Notes: a model not told the origin generated them from the letters alone. Positions 1 to 6,529 are shown, counted from the stretch's first letter. The stretch is 7,945 nt of DNA from DAOMOP01 sp035444405 (GCA_035444405.1 DAOMOP010000185.1:1-7945); one strand, 5' to 3'. Numbers and translations are program-made.

Positions 1-699
<699 letters not shown>

Positions 700-723
700 A
701 GCACCAGCCGCACGTGCGGGCGC

Positions 724-740
724 TGTCGCATGCTGCAACA
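724..740. promoter_or_regulatory. Candidate upstream activator site 1
   Basis: TGTCGCATGCTGCAACA is an imperfect dyad, TGTCGC-N5-GCAACA, with one mismatch between arms. It is the first of three similar 17-bp elements upstream of the sigma-54 promoter and starts exactly 18 bp before the second. Its position about 180 bp upstream of the -24 element suits an enhancer for an NtrC/AcoR-class activator. Activator binding is inferred. Confidence 0.5.
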
Positions 741-741
741 G

Positions 742-758
742 TGTCGCAATGCGCGACG
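742..758. promoter_or_regulatory. Candidate upstream activator site 2
   Basis: TGTCGCAATGCGCGACG contains a perfect GTCGC-N5-GCGAC inverted repeat. It starts 18 bp after site 1, so the two lie about 1.7 helical turns apart. Paired sites of this kind often load sigma-54 activator dimers cooperatively, which is an inference from the family. Confidence 0.5.
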
Positions 759-822
759 CAGCACGGCTGCTGGCCGCAGCATCGGCGATCGGCCACCTGT
801 AGATTCCTTCGTTCGGCCTGAC

Positions 823-839
823 TGTCGCATCACGCTACA
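823..839. promoter_or_regulatory. Candidate upstream activator site 3
   Basis: TGTCGCATCACGCTACA has the same architecture (TGTCGC-N5-GCTACA) as sites 1 and 2. It lies 81 bp downstream of site 2 and about 80 bp upstream of the -24 element. An AT-rich tract (about 865-911, including a run of seven T at 885-891) separates it from the promoter and could be bent by IHF or intrinsically. I found only half of an IHF consensus there. Confidence 0.4.
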
Positions 840-916
840 CTCGACCGCCATCACCGACGACGGCAATATACACGCAAGCCTTTGTTTTTTTGATGCTTGT
901 ATTATTTGCACAGCGC

Positions 917-932
917 TGGCTTGAACCTTGCT
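917..932 (+). promoter_or_regulatory. Sigma-54 (-24/-12) promoter of the pch operon
   Basis: TGGCTTGAACCTTGCT carries the invariant GG (918-919) and GC (930-931) of RpoN promoters with exactly ten bases between them, and it closely resembles the TGGCAC-N5-TTGC consensus. Transcription would start near 943, giving a leader of about 38 nt before pchC. The dyads upstream and the sigma-54 activator remnant fit this reading. An enhancer-dependent, effector-responsive promoter is therefore expected. Confidence 0.8.
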
Positions 933-947
933 GATCCTCTCCGGAAT

Positions 948-964
948 AGGGGGTATTCGCCCCT
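948..964 (+). promoter_or_regulatory. Stem-loop in the pchC leader
   Basis: AGGGG-GTATTCG-CCCCT forms a five-pair GC-rich stem with a seven-base loop. It would lie almost at the 5' end of the predicted transcript and just before the strong ribosome binding site AAAGGAGGAG (967-976). It may stabilise the mRNA 5' end or tune access to the binding site. It is short, and its function is inferred. Confidence 0.3.
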
Positions 965-980
965 GCAAAGGAGGAGACCC

Positions 981-1283
981 ATGCACAAGACAGCAAGAAC
1001 GGTTCTGGCCTGCGTGGCGCTGGCGGCGGCACAGACTGCCATCGCCGAGCAAGGCGCCCTCGAACGCGGCGAGCACGTCTATACCAAGGTGTGCAGCTAC
1101 TGCCACGACGCGGGCGTCGGCCCGGAGATACGCGGACGGCAGCTGCCGGCGAGCTACATCGAGCACGTGGTGCGCCATGGCTACCGGGCGATGCCCGCGT
1201 TCCGGCCTTCGGAAATCGACGACCAGGCGCTCGCCGGCGTCGTCGAATGGGTGTCGGCCTCAACTGCGGCACCGCGCCGCTAG
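981..1283 (+). CDS. pchC: p-cresol methylhydroxylase, cytochrome c subunit
   Basis: This is a 100-residue class I c-type cytochrome. In PCMH the cytochrome subunit takes electrons one at a time from the FAD of PchF and passes them to periplasmic acceptors. Residues 1-22 are a Sec signal peptide (MHKTARTVLACVALAAAQTAIA) with likely cleavage after AIA, leaving a mature domain of about 78 residues, the very small size typical of PchC. The haem site is CSYCH (Cys38, Cys41, His42), and the distal ligand is probably Met71 in YRAMPAF. The frame is open further upstream to 897, but the ATG at 981 is chosen because AAAGGAGGAG (967-976) precedes it, it begins the signal peptide, and upstream starts would precede or overlap the sigma-54 promoter. 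It is the first gene of the operon, with pchX 10 bases after its stop. Gene identity rests on the adjacent pchF. Confidence 0.92.
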   Translation: MHKTARTVLACVALAAAQTAIAEQGALERGEHVYTKVCSYCHDAGVGPEIRGRQLPASYIEHVVRHGYRAMPAFRPSEIDDQALAGVVEWVSASTAAPRR

Positions 1284-1293
1284 GGGGGCCGAC

Positions 1294-1890
1294 ATGAATC
1301 GACGCGAATTCATCCGGCGCACCGGCGGCGGCGCCATCCTCGCGATGCCGCTCGCGAGCGTCGCACCCGCGGCGCTGGCAGCGCTGCACGCGCGCAGCGA
1401 CGCCGAAGCCGCGCCACTGGTGCTCGTCGCACCGGCCGACCTGCCCACCGCCACCGCGCTCGCGCAGCGGCTCGCGGCCGCACTGCGTGCAGCCGGCCTG
1501 CCCGCCACGCTGCAGCACCCCGACGGCAACGCACTGCGCCGCCACGACGGACTCTCGGCGCTCTTCGCGCAGCCGGCGGGAACCCGCCTGCTCGGCATCA
1601 TGGACGACGCCGCGGCGGTGATCGTGCAGGCCGTCGCCGGCAGTCGCGGGGCGCGCATGCTCGCCCACGGCGAGCATCGCGGCGCGGCCGGCACGATCCG
1701 TCACTGCTGCAGCGCCACCACACACGACGCAGCGATCCGCTGGCGCGAGGCGGCGCACGGCCCGCAGCCCCATCTCGAGCGCTTCTATCTCGCCGCGCTC
1801 GGCGTCGGTCTGCCCGCAGGCGGCCCGCCCACCGCGGCCGCCGCCGGCGTCCCGCCCGGCTCGCTGGCGTCCTTCCTGCTGCAGCTCTGA
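1294..1890 (+). CDS. pchX: PchX-like Tat-signal protein between pchC and pchF
   Basis: This 198-residue protein begins with a twin-arginine signal (NRREFIRR at 2-9, a hydrophobic stretch at about 12-29, then an Ala-rich region with likely cleavage near 30-40). It should therefore be exported folded to the periplasm. The rest is Ala-rich with a pair of cysteines at 138-139, and I recognise no catalytic motif. As I recall, Pseudomonas PCMH operons carry a gene of unknown function, pchX, in this same place between pchC and pchF, and the symbol rests on position and size. It starts 10 bases after pchC behind AGGGGGG (1282-1288), so it is surely co-transcribed. PchF has no signal peptide of its own although its partner cytochrome is periplasmic, so PchX may assist PchF export or maturation; this is inference. 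A periplasmic solute-binding fragment is less likely. Confidence 0.7.
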   Translation: MNRREFIRRTGGGAILAMPLASVAPAALAALHARSDAEAAPLVLVAPADLPTATALAQRLAAALRAAGLPATLQHPDGNALRRHDGLSALFAQPAGTRLLGIMDDAAAVIVQAVAGSRGARMLAHGEHRGAAGTIRHCCSATTHDAAIRWREAAHGPQPHLERFYLAALGVGLPAGGPPTAAAAGVPPGSLASFLLQL

Positions 1891-1941
1891 GCCGGCCGCG
1901 ATCCGCCTTCCACACCCGGACATCCCAGGAGACCACACCCC

Positions 1942-3492
1942 ATGAACAAACCCGAACGCACCCTGCTGCCCGCGGGCGTCAGCGCGAGCGACTTCGAAAA
2001 GGCCCTCGCCGAGATCCGCGCCATCGTCGGCGACACCCACGTGCTGGCCGACGCGCCCGGCCTCGCCCCCTACAACAAGATCATGATGCCGGTGCCCGAC
2101 GCGCAGCACGCCCCGTCGGCGGCAGTGACGCCCGACAGCGTCGAACAAGTGCAAGCGATCATGCGCGTGCTCAACCGCACCCGCATCCCGGTCTATCCGA
2201 TCTCGACCGGCAAGAACCTCGGCTACGGCTCGGCCGCACCGGTCGAGCGCGGCCAGATCGTGCTCGATCTCGCGCGCATGAACCGCATCCTCGACGTCGA
2301 TGCCGACCTGTGCACCGCGCTCGTCGAGCCCGGCGTGACCTACCAGCAGCTCTACGACCATCTGCAGGAAAACCAGCTGCCGCTGTGGTTCTCGTGCCCG
2401 GCACCGTCGGTGATCGCCGGCCCGCTCGGCAACATGGTCGACCGCGGCGTCGGCTACACCCCCTACGGCGAGCACTTTTTGTTCTCGTCGGGCATGGAGG
2501 TGGTACTCGCCGACGGCGAGGTGCTGCGCACCGGCATGGGCTCGATGCCGAACTCGAACACCTGGCAGGTGTTCAAGTGGGGCTACGGGCCGACGCTGGA
2601 CGGCATCTTCACGCAGTCCAACTACGGCATCGTCACCAAGATGGGCATGTGGCTGATGCCGGCGCCGCCCGGCTTCCGCCCCTTCCTGATCCAGTATCCG
2701 GACGACGCCGACATCACCAAGATCGTCGAGGCGCTGCGCCCGCTGCGCATCGCGATGGTGATCCCCAACGCGGTGGTGATCGCCCACACGCTGTGGGAGG
2801 CGCCGTGCACGAAGGTGCGCCGCGCCGACTACCACGACGGCCCCGGCGCGATTCCCGACGAGGCGGTGCAGCGCATCCGCAAGGACCACAACCTGGGCGC
2901 GTGGAACGTCTATGCGGCGCTGTACGGCACGCCCGAGACCAACGACGCGAACTGGAAGATCATCGAGGCCGTCGCCGCGGCCACCGGCGGCACGCTGCAC
3001 ACCGAGTCCACCGACAGCGGCGGCCGTGCGACGCAGTACCGCTTCGACCTGATGAAGGGCAAGCCCAACCTCGGCGAATTCGACCTCTACAACTGGCGCG
3101 GCGGCGGCGGCTCGGTGTGGTTCGCGCCGGTGTCGCAGGCCAAGGGCTCGGAAACCCTCAAGCAGATGACGATGGCCAAGGACATCCTCGCCAAGTACGG
3201 CTTCGACTACGTCGGCGAGTTCATCGTCGGCTGGCGCGACATGCACCACGTCATCGACCTCTTGTTCGACCGCAGCGACGCCGAGCAGACCCGCCAGGCC
3301 TACGCCTGCTACGACGAGCTGCTGCACACCTTCGCGCGCGAAGGCTACGGCGTCTATCGCGCCAACACCGCGTTCGCCGAGAAGGTCGCCGCGACCTACG
3401 GCCCGGTCAAGCGCGACGTCGAGCGCCGCCTCAAGCAGGCACTCGACCCGAACAACATCATCGCACCGGGACGCTGCGGCATCAGCCTGTAG
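1942..3492 (+). CDS. pchF: p-cresol (4-alkylphenol) methylhydroxylase, FAD subunit
   Basis: This 516-residue flavoprotein belongs to the vanillyl-alcohol oxidase/PCMH family. It dehydrogenates p-cresol to a quinone methide, which water converts to 4-hydroxybenzyl alcohol; a second round gives 4-hydroxybenzaldehyde. The PP-loop FAD domain lies at about 55-235 (YPISTGKNLGYG at 85-96, VEPGVTYQQLYDHL at 128-141). From memory of the Pseudomonas enzyme, the key residues recur with an offset of one: Tyr95, Glu379 (E380), Tyr383 in FDLYNW (Tyr384, the covalent FAD tyrosine), Glu426, His435, Asp439, Tyr472-Arg473 and Arg511 in APGRCGI (R512). This argues for a phenol-binding PCMH rather than a histidyl-FAD vanillyl-alcohol oxidase. 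The start at 1942 has AGGAGA nine bases upstream. No signal peptide is present, and the 17 in-frame codons back to the pchX stop contain no alternative start. 4-Ethylphenol methylenehydroxylase is a close alternative substrate assignment. Confidence 0.94.
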   Translation: MNKPERTLLPAGVSASDFEKALAEIRAIVGDTHVLADAPGLAPYNKIMMPVPDAQHAPSAAVTPDSVEQVQAIMRVLNRTRIPVYPISTGKNLGYGSAAPVERGQIVLDLARMNRILDVDADLCTALVEPGVTYQQLYDHLQENQLPLWFSCPAPSVIAGPLGNMVDRGVGYTPYGEHFLFSSGMEVVLADGEVLRTGMGSMPNSNTWQVFKWGYGPTLDGIFTQSNYGIVTKMGMWLMPAPPGFRPFLIQYPDDADITKIVEALRPLRIAMVIPNAVVIAHTLWEAPCTKVRRADYHDGPGAIPDEAVQRIRKDHNLGAWNVYAALYGTPETNDANWKIIEAVAAATGGTLHTESTDSGGRATQYRFDLMKGKPNLGEFDLYNWRGGGGSVWFAPVSQAKGSETLKQMTMAKDILAKYGFDYVGEFIVGWRDMHHVIDLLFDRSDAEQTRQAYACYDELLHTFAREGYGVYRANTAFAEKVAATYGPVKRDVERRLKQALDPNNIIAPGRCGISL

Positions 3493-3581
3493 GCGAAGCC
3501 ATGACGAAGGGACGCCCGGCGGCGCGCCCCGGGCCACCGCGGTCGTCCCCCACCGATGCCTGCCGATCCGGCGCACCCGCT

Positions 3582-3611
3582 GCAGTTGCACCCGCGGCAG
3601 TTGCACCGGCG
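3582..3611 (+). repeat. Two tandem copies of a 15-bp repeat in the pchF-pchA gap
   Basis: GCAGTTGCACCCGCG (3582-3596) is followed at once by GCAGTTGCACCGGCG (3597-3611), with one mismatch. It lies in the 145-bp gap between pchF and the aldehyde dehydrogenase gene, just upstream of the latter's AAGGAG (3625-3630). The unit length is a multiple of three, and in one frame it encodes Ala-Val-Ala-Pro-Ala repeats. I see no promoter or clear terminator in this gap. Confidence 0.7.
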
Positions 3612-3637
3612 GCACCCGACGAACAAGGAGTCACACC

Positions 3638-5089
3638 GTGAATGAAATCCACATGCTGATCGGCGGCGAAGCCCGTGCCGCCACCGGCGGCGCGACCTTC
3701 GAGCGCCGCAACCCGCTCGACCCCGCCGTCGCGACACGCGCACCGGCGGCCACCCCGAACGATGCAGCGGCCGCCGTCGACGCCGCCGCGGCGGCCTTTC
3801 CGGCGTGGGCCGCGCTGGGGCCGGGCGAGCGCCGCGCGCTGCTGATGAAGGCCGCGCACGCGCTCGAGGCCAGGGGCGAGGCCTTCGCCGCGGCGATGGC
3901 CGCCGAAACCGGCGCATCGGCGATCTGGGCCGGCTTCAACGTGCATCTGGCCGCCGGCATGCTGTGTGAGGCCGCGGCGCTGACCACGCGCATCAACGGC
4001 GAGCTGATCCCGTCGGATGTGCCCGGCAACGTCGCGATGGCGGTGCGCCGCCCGGCCGGCGTCGTGCTCGGCATCGCGCCGTGGAACGCGCCGGTGATCC
4101 TCGGCGTGCGCGCGATCGCAACGCCGCTCGCGTGCGGCAACACCGTCGTGCTGAAGGGCTCGGAGCTGTGCCCGGCCACGCACGGCCTGATCGTCGCGGC
4201 GCTGCAGGAAGCCGGCCTGCCGCCCGGCGTCGTCAACTTCGTCACCAACGCGCCGGATGAGGCCGCCGCGGTGGTCGCGGCGATGGTCGCCCACCCGGCG
4301 CTGCGCCGCGTCAACTTCACCGGCTCGACGCGCGTCGGCCGCCTGATCGCACAGACCTGCGCGAAATACCTGAAGCCGGCGGTGCTCGAGCTCGGCGGCA
4401 AGGCGCCGCTCGTCGTGCTCGACGACGCCGACCTCGACGCCGCGGTGGCCGCCGCGACCTTCGGCGCGTTCGCCAACTCGGGGCAGATCTGCATGTCGAC
4501 CGAGCGCATCGTCGTCGACGAGGCCATCGCCGACGCCTTCGTCGCGCACCTCGCCGCGCGCGCCCGCAGCCTGCCGCTCGGCGATCCGCGCGAAGGGCCG
4601 GTGGTGCTGGGCTCGGTGGTGGACCTCGGCACGGTCGAGCGCTGCAACGCGCTGATCGACGACGCGCTCGCCAAGGGCGCGACGCTGGTGTGCGGCGGCA
4701 AAACCGACACCACGCTGATGCCGGCCACGCTGCTCGATCGCGTGACCGCAGAGATGCGCATCTACCACGAGGAGACCTTCGCCCCGGTGAAGGCGATCGT
4801 GCGCGTCAAGGGCGTGGACGCAGCGGTGACCTGCGCCAACGACAACGCCTTCGGGCTCGCGGCCGCCGTGTTCGGGCGCGACCTCGCGCGCGCCTGGCAG
4901 GTCGCCTCGCGCATCGAGTCGGGCATCTGCCACATCAACGGCCCGACCGTCCACGACGAGGCGCAGATGCCGTTCGGCGGCGTCAAGGACTCCGGCTGGG
5001 GCCGCTTCGGCGGCCAGGCCGGCATCGACGCCTTCACCGAGCTGCGCTGGATCACGATGCAGACGACGCCGCGCCATTACCCGTTCTGA
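3638..5089 (+). CDS. pchA: NAD(P)-dependent aldehyde dehydrogenase, probably 4-hydroxybenzaldehyde dehydrogenase
   Basis: This 483-residue protein is a full-length member of the aldehyde dehydrogenase superfamily, nearest in character to the salicylaldehyde/vanillin dehydrogenase group. The catalytic set is complete: Asn150 in APWNAPV, Lys173 in VVLKGSE, the dinucleotide loop FTGSTRVG (227-234), general base Glu251 in LELGGKAP, nucleophile Cys285 in NSGQICMSTER, and Glu379 in EETFAPV. It probably oxidises the 4-hydroxybenzaldehyde made by PchCF to 4-hydroxybenzoate in the cytoplasm. The start is a GTG at 3638, chosen because AAGGAG (3625-3630) lies seven bases before it and because the N-terminus MLIGGEA fits the family. 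It lies downstream of pchF, whereas I recall pchA being upstream of pchC in Pseudomonas. The substrate is inferred from operon context; vanillin or benzaldehyde cannot be excluded. Confidence 0.87.
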   Translation: MNEIHMLIGGEARAATGGATFERRNPLDPAVATRAPAATPNDAAAAVDAAAAAFPAWAALGPGERRALLMKAAHALEARGEAFAAAMAAETGASAIWAGFNVHLAAGMLCEAAALTTRINGELIPSDVPGNVAMAVRRPAGVVLGIAPWNAPVILGVRAIATPLACGNTVVLKGSELCPATHGLIVAALQEAGLPPGVVNFVTNAPDEAAAVVAAMVAHPALRRVNFTGSTRVGRLIAQTCAKYLKPAVLELGGKAPLVVLDDADLDAAVAAATFGAFANSGQICMSTERIVVDEAIADAFVAHLAARARSLPLGDPREGPVVLGSVVDLGTVERCNALIDDALAKGATLVCGGKTDTTLMPATLLDRVTAEMRIYHEETFAPVKAIVRVKGVDAAVTCANDNAFGLAAAVFGRDLARAWQVASRIESGICHINGPTVHDEAQMPFGGVKDSGWGRFGGQAGIDAFTELRWITMQTTPRHYPF

Positions 5090-5137
5090 CCGGCGGCCGG
5101 CGCGTGCGCGGCACGTCGGTGGACGACAGGCTGGGAG

Positions 5138-5521
5138 GTGTCGGGCAAGTTCATGTACAACATCAAGGGCAAGAACAAGGACTTCCGCCCCGCGCCGGGC
5201 GCGCCGAAGATGGATTACGAGTCCGGCGACGACTTCCACATGGACTTTCTGGTCGGGCGGCATTTCGGCCCGTGGGGCGTGGGCGTGTCCGGCTACTACC
5301 TGAAGCAGACCACCGACGACAAGCTCGACGGCCGCACCATCGCCGCCGTACCCGGCGTATCGTCGCGCGGCCGCAAGGGCGAGGGGTTCGCGGCCGGCCC
5401 CAGCGTCAAGTACAGCGGCAAGAACGGCACGATGCTGATCGCGCAGTGGCAGCACGAGTTCGAGAACGAGAACCGCTTCGGCGGCGACAAGGCGTGGCTG
5501 AAGTTCGTGATGGCGTTTTGA
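5138..5521 (+). pseudogene. 5'-truncated outer-membrane channel of the MetA-pathway/SphA phenol-degradation family
   Basis: The 127 residues match the C-terminal half of Phenol_MetA_deg/SphA-type outer-membrane proteins, which are about 300 residues long and often accompany aromatic-degradation operons, probably as hydrophobic-substrate channels. Typical late beta-strand segments are visible: WEVSGKFMYNIKGKN, DFLVGRHFGPWGVGVSGYYL, QTTDD, FAAGPSVKY, MLIAQWQHEF and ENRFGGDKAWLKFVMAF, with the terminal Phe expected by the BAM machinery. The signal peptide and roughly the first half of the barrel are missing. The frame is the same as the aldehyde dehydrogenase and is open from just after its stop (5090); recognisable similarity begins near GWEV (5129). 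The GTG at 5138 is a nominal start only. The fragment could not be exported or form a barrel, so I call it a deletion remnant whose left breakpoint lies between 5090 and about 5128. Confidence 0.8.
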
Positions 5522-5560
5522 CCGGACCGCGGCACGGGGCGGCACCGCCGGCCGGGTTCA

Positions 5561-5596
5561 TCGTCGCGTTCTTGCCGTCTCGCGACCGCGGGGCTA
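5561..5596. repeat. 36-bp control repeat, left copy (parDE scar)
   Basis: This is 34/36 identical to 6461-6496, exactly 900 bp away, differing only at 5589 and 5592. Both copies contain the inverted repeat GTCGCG-N12-CGCGAC (5563-5586 here). The right copy lies directly upstream of an intact parD-like gene, so the element is probably that operon's promoter/operator. Here it is followed at once by a parE fragment rather than by parD. Confidence 0.75.
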
Positions 5597-5637
5597 AAGC
5601 GGTCTCGACCTTGGCCCGCCGTCCGACGAGCCTGTGA
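5597..5637 (+). pseudogene. Internal fragment of a parE-like toxin gene
   Basis: Bases 5597-5629 match 29 of 33 positions of 6914-6946 inside the intact parE-like gene and encode AVSTLARRPT against AVSTLARHPM there. Weaker similarity continues past 5637 after a small indel (GGACGC at 5638-5643) to about 5656, the mazF stop. With the adjacent 36-bp repeat this looks like an older parDE locus whose parD and the start and end of parE have been deleted. It has no start codon and cannot make a toxin. Confidence 0.65.
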
Positions 5638-5652
5638 GGACGCGTGCTGGAG

Positions 5653-5979
5653 TCACTTGGCGATACCCAGGAACACGGCCAGGCAACGTTCGATCTCGAC
5701 CATCGCATCGGCGTCGACGCGCCCGAACGTTGGACCGGCCTTGTCCCGTTTCACGGTCATCACCTTGTCCACCATCACCTGCGAAGGCTTCTGCAGGCCG
5801 TTTTCGGCACCCGGCTGGATAGTGATGCGAATGAGCGGCGCAACGATCAACGTACTGGTTACCGGCAGTACGGTCACAGTCTCGAGTTCGCCGTACTGGT
5901 CGGCCTGAATCACCAGCGCGGGTCGTGGCTTGCCAAAATTCCCCTGCATGGCGATGGTCACGAGATCGCCCCGCCTCAT
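5653..5979 (-). CDS. MazF/PemK-family toxin (endoribonuclease)
   Basis: This 108-residue protein has the size and signature of MazF/PemK mRNA interferases, which cut mRNA at short sequence motifs and are neutralised by a MazE partner. It opens with MRRGDLVTIAMQGNFGKPRPALVIQAD, the conserved RGD-V and GKPRP-ALVIQ strands of the SH3-like fold. LPVTSTL (38-44) and LQKPSQVMVDKVMTV (62-76) match the second conserved block, and the ending is MVEIERCLAVFLGIA. The ATG overlaps the antitoxin stop by four bases (ATGA, 5976-5979), the usual translational coupling of a type II pair. It is intact, faces the pch operon, and its stop directly abuts the parE scar. Cleavage specificity cannot be read from sequence. 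Confidence 0.9.
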   Translation of the reverse strand: MRRGDLVTIAMQGNFGKPRPALVIQADQYGELETVTVLPVTSTLIVAPLIRITIQPGAENGLQKPSQVMVDKVMTVKRDKAGPTFGRVDADAMVEIERCLAVFLGIAK

Positions 5980-6194
5980 TCCGTCCAGCCGTCCACGTCG
6001 GCCAGCGCGTCATCCATCAGGTGCAGCAGGTCGGCGTCGGCCTTGTCCGCTTGCGCGGCAAGGCTGCACTGGCGCCGGCATTCCTCGGCGAAGTCGGGGC
6101 GGCGTGTGTCCGGCACCCAAATCTGCACCGGGCGTAGCCCTGCCATGCGCAGCGAGGCGCGATGCTTTTGAACTCGTGAGTTTACGTGAACCAT
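5976..6194 (-). CDS. MazE-like antitoxin (DUF3018 family)
   Basis: This 72-residue protein matches the small antitoxin family found upstream of MazF/PemK toxins: RVQKHRASLRMAGLRPVQIW (7-26), then VPDTRRPDFAEECRRQ (27-42) and an acidic, Asp-rich tail (49-69) that probably binds and blocks the toxin. The ATG at 6194 has a strong GGAGGAG (complement of 6201-6207) six bases upstream. Antitoxin-first order and the four-base overlap with the toxin gene are typical. The N-terminal half is expected to bind DNA and repress its own promoter, probably at the repeats at 6210-6254. The family is distinct from E. coli MazE, and I assign it by motif and partner. Confidence 0.85.
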   Translation of the reverse strand: MVHVNSRVQKHRASLRMAGLRPVQIWVPDTRRPDFAEECRRQCSLAAQADKADADLLHLMDDALADVDGWTE

Positions 6195-6209
6195 CTGGAA
6201 CTCCTCCTT

Positions 6210-6270
6210 CCGTTACATGCAACAGCTTACGATCCCGTGCCGTTACATGCAACATCGCGCGCCGTAACGG
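6210..6270 (-). promoter_or_regulatory. mazEF promoter/operator with repeated CCGTTACATGCAACA
   Basis: CCGTTACATGCAACA occurs twice, at 6210-6224 and 6240-6254, exactly 30 bp apart and so on nearly the same DNA face. CCGTAACGG (6262-6270) repeats the CCGTTAC core on the opposite strand. On the minus strand the upstream copy supplies a -35-like TTGCAT, and 17 bases further lies a -10-like TAAGCT; both are weak matches. Repeats bracketing a promoter just upstream of an antitoxin gene suggest autorepression by the antitoxin or toxin-antitoxin complex. The repeats are plain; the role is inferred. Confidence 0.55.
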
Positions 6271-6323
6271 CCAGTGTCACACGACACCTGCGCTACGACC
6301 GCCCGCACCGCACGCCGATCTGT

Positions 6324-6442
6324 ACGTACTTTATATTGCATTTGCCGCAGAACAGGGGCACTCCACTGCGTGCCGGAGACGGCCGCTTCCGACGACCCTG
6401 TGAGGCCCGGCCATGCGCACGCCCGCCGCAGACGACCTCGCC
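6324..6442 (+). repeat. 119-bp copy of the meaB promoter and start region
   Basis: This matches 7135-7253 at 110 of 119 positions by my hand alignment, with no gaps and an offset of 811 bp. It includes the TTTATATTGCATTTGCCGC tract, the ribosome binding site region and the first ten codons of meaB (ATG at 6413, reading MRTPAADDLA against MSTPAADDLA). After 6442 similarity ends abruptly and the frame closes with a stop at 6503-6505, so this is a truncated meaB start. With the right copy it flanks the parDE-like locus. Confidence 0.9.
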
Positions 6443-6445
6443 TTC

Positions 6446-6471
6446 GGTCGTCGCGTCCGGTCGTCGCGTTC
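6446..6471. repeat. Two 13-bp tandem repeats at the duplication edge
   Basis: GGTCGTCGCGTCC (6446-6458) is followed directly by GGTCGTCGCGTTC (6459-6471). They lie four bases after the end of the 119-bp meaB copy and run into the 36-bp control repeat. They may mark a recombination join or form part of the parDE operator. Confidence 0.55.
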
Positions 6472-6496
6472 TTGCCGTCTCGCGACCGTGGTGCTA
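6461..6496 (+). promoter_or_regulatory. 36-bp repeat, right copy: probable parDE promoter/operator
   Basis: This is the second copy of the 5561-5596 repeat, placed 34 bp before the parD-like start. It holds the dyad GTCGCG-N12-CGCGAC (6463-6468/6481-6486). Within the arms lies a -35-like TTGCCG (6472-6477), and 17 bases later a weak -10-like TACCGT (6495-6500). A dyad over the promoter fits repression by a ribbon-helix-helix antitoxin. The promoter match is modest. Confidence 0.45.
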
Positions 6497-6529
6497 CCGT
6501 GGTGACACTTGCGCACGAGGACGGCCGCC

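Noticed and set aside
708..719. Perfect palindrome CCGCACGTGCGG just after the regulator stop, considered as a terminator or operator.
   Set aside because: It has no loop and no following T run, so it is not an intrinsic terminator; one 12-bp palindrome in GC-rich DNA is weak evidence for a protein site.
835..3615. A 926-codon open frame on the minus strand opposite pchC-pchF.
   Set aside because: It is antisense to well-supported genes; its Arg/Ala/Val/Gly-rich product has no family features, and long antisense frames are common at this GC content.
3501..3641. A 46-codon open frame in the pchF-pchA gap, ending in a GTGA overlap with the dehydrogenase start.
   Set aside because: It has only a weak binding site, low-complexity Ala/Pro content from the 15-bp tandem repeat, and no recognisable domain; it is most likely chance in GC-rich DNA.
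3482..5545. A 687-codon minus-strand frame opposite the aldehyde dehydrogenase.
   Set aside because: It is a shadow of the real gene, with low-complexity composition and no domain.
5522..5558. GC-rich inverted repeats after the porin remnant, considered as the operon terminator.
   Set aside because: The best stem (GGCGG/CCGCC) has a two-base loop and no T tract follows.
6210..6254. The two 15-bp repeats, considered as a minimal CRISPR array.
   Set aside because: Two short repeats with a 15-bp spacer and no cas genes, positioned over an antitoxin promoter, fit an operator instead.
5561..6496. The 36-bp repeats 900 bp apart, considered as ends of a transposon carrying mazEF.
   Set aside because: They are direct rather than inverted, no transposase lies between them, and the right copy is better explained as the parDE control region.
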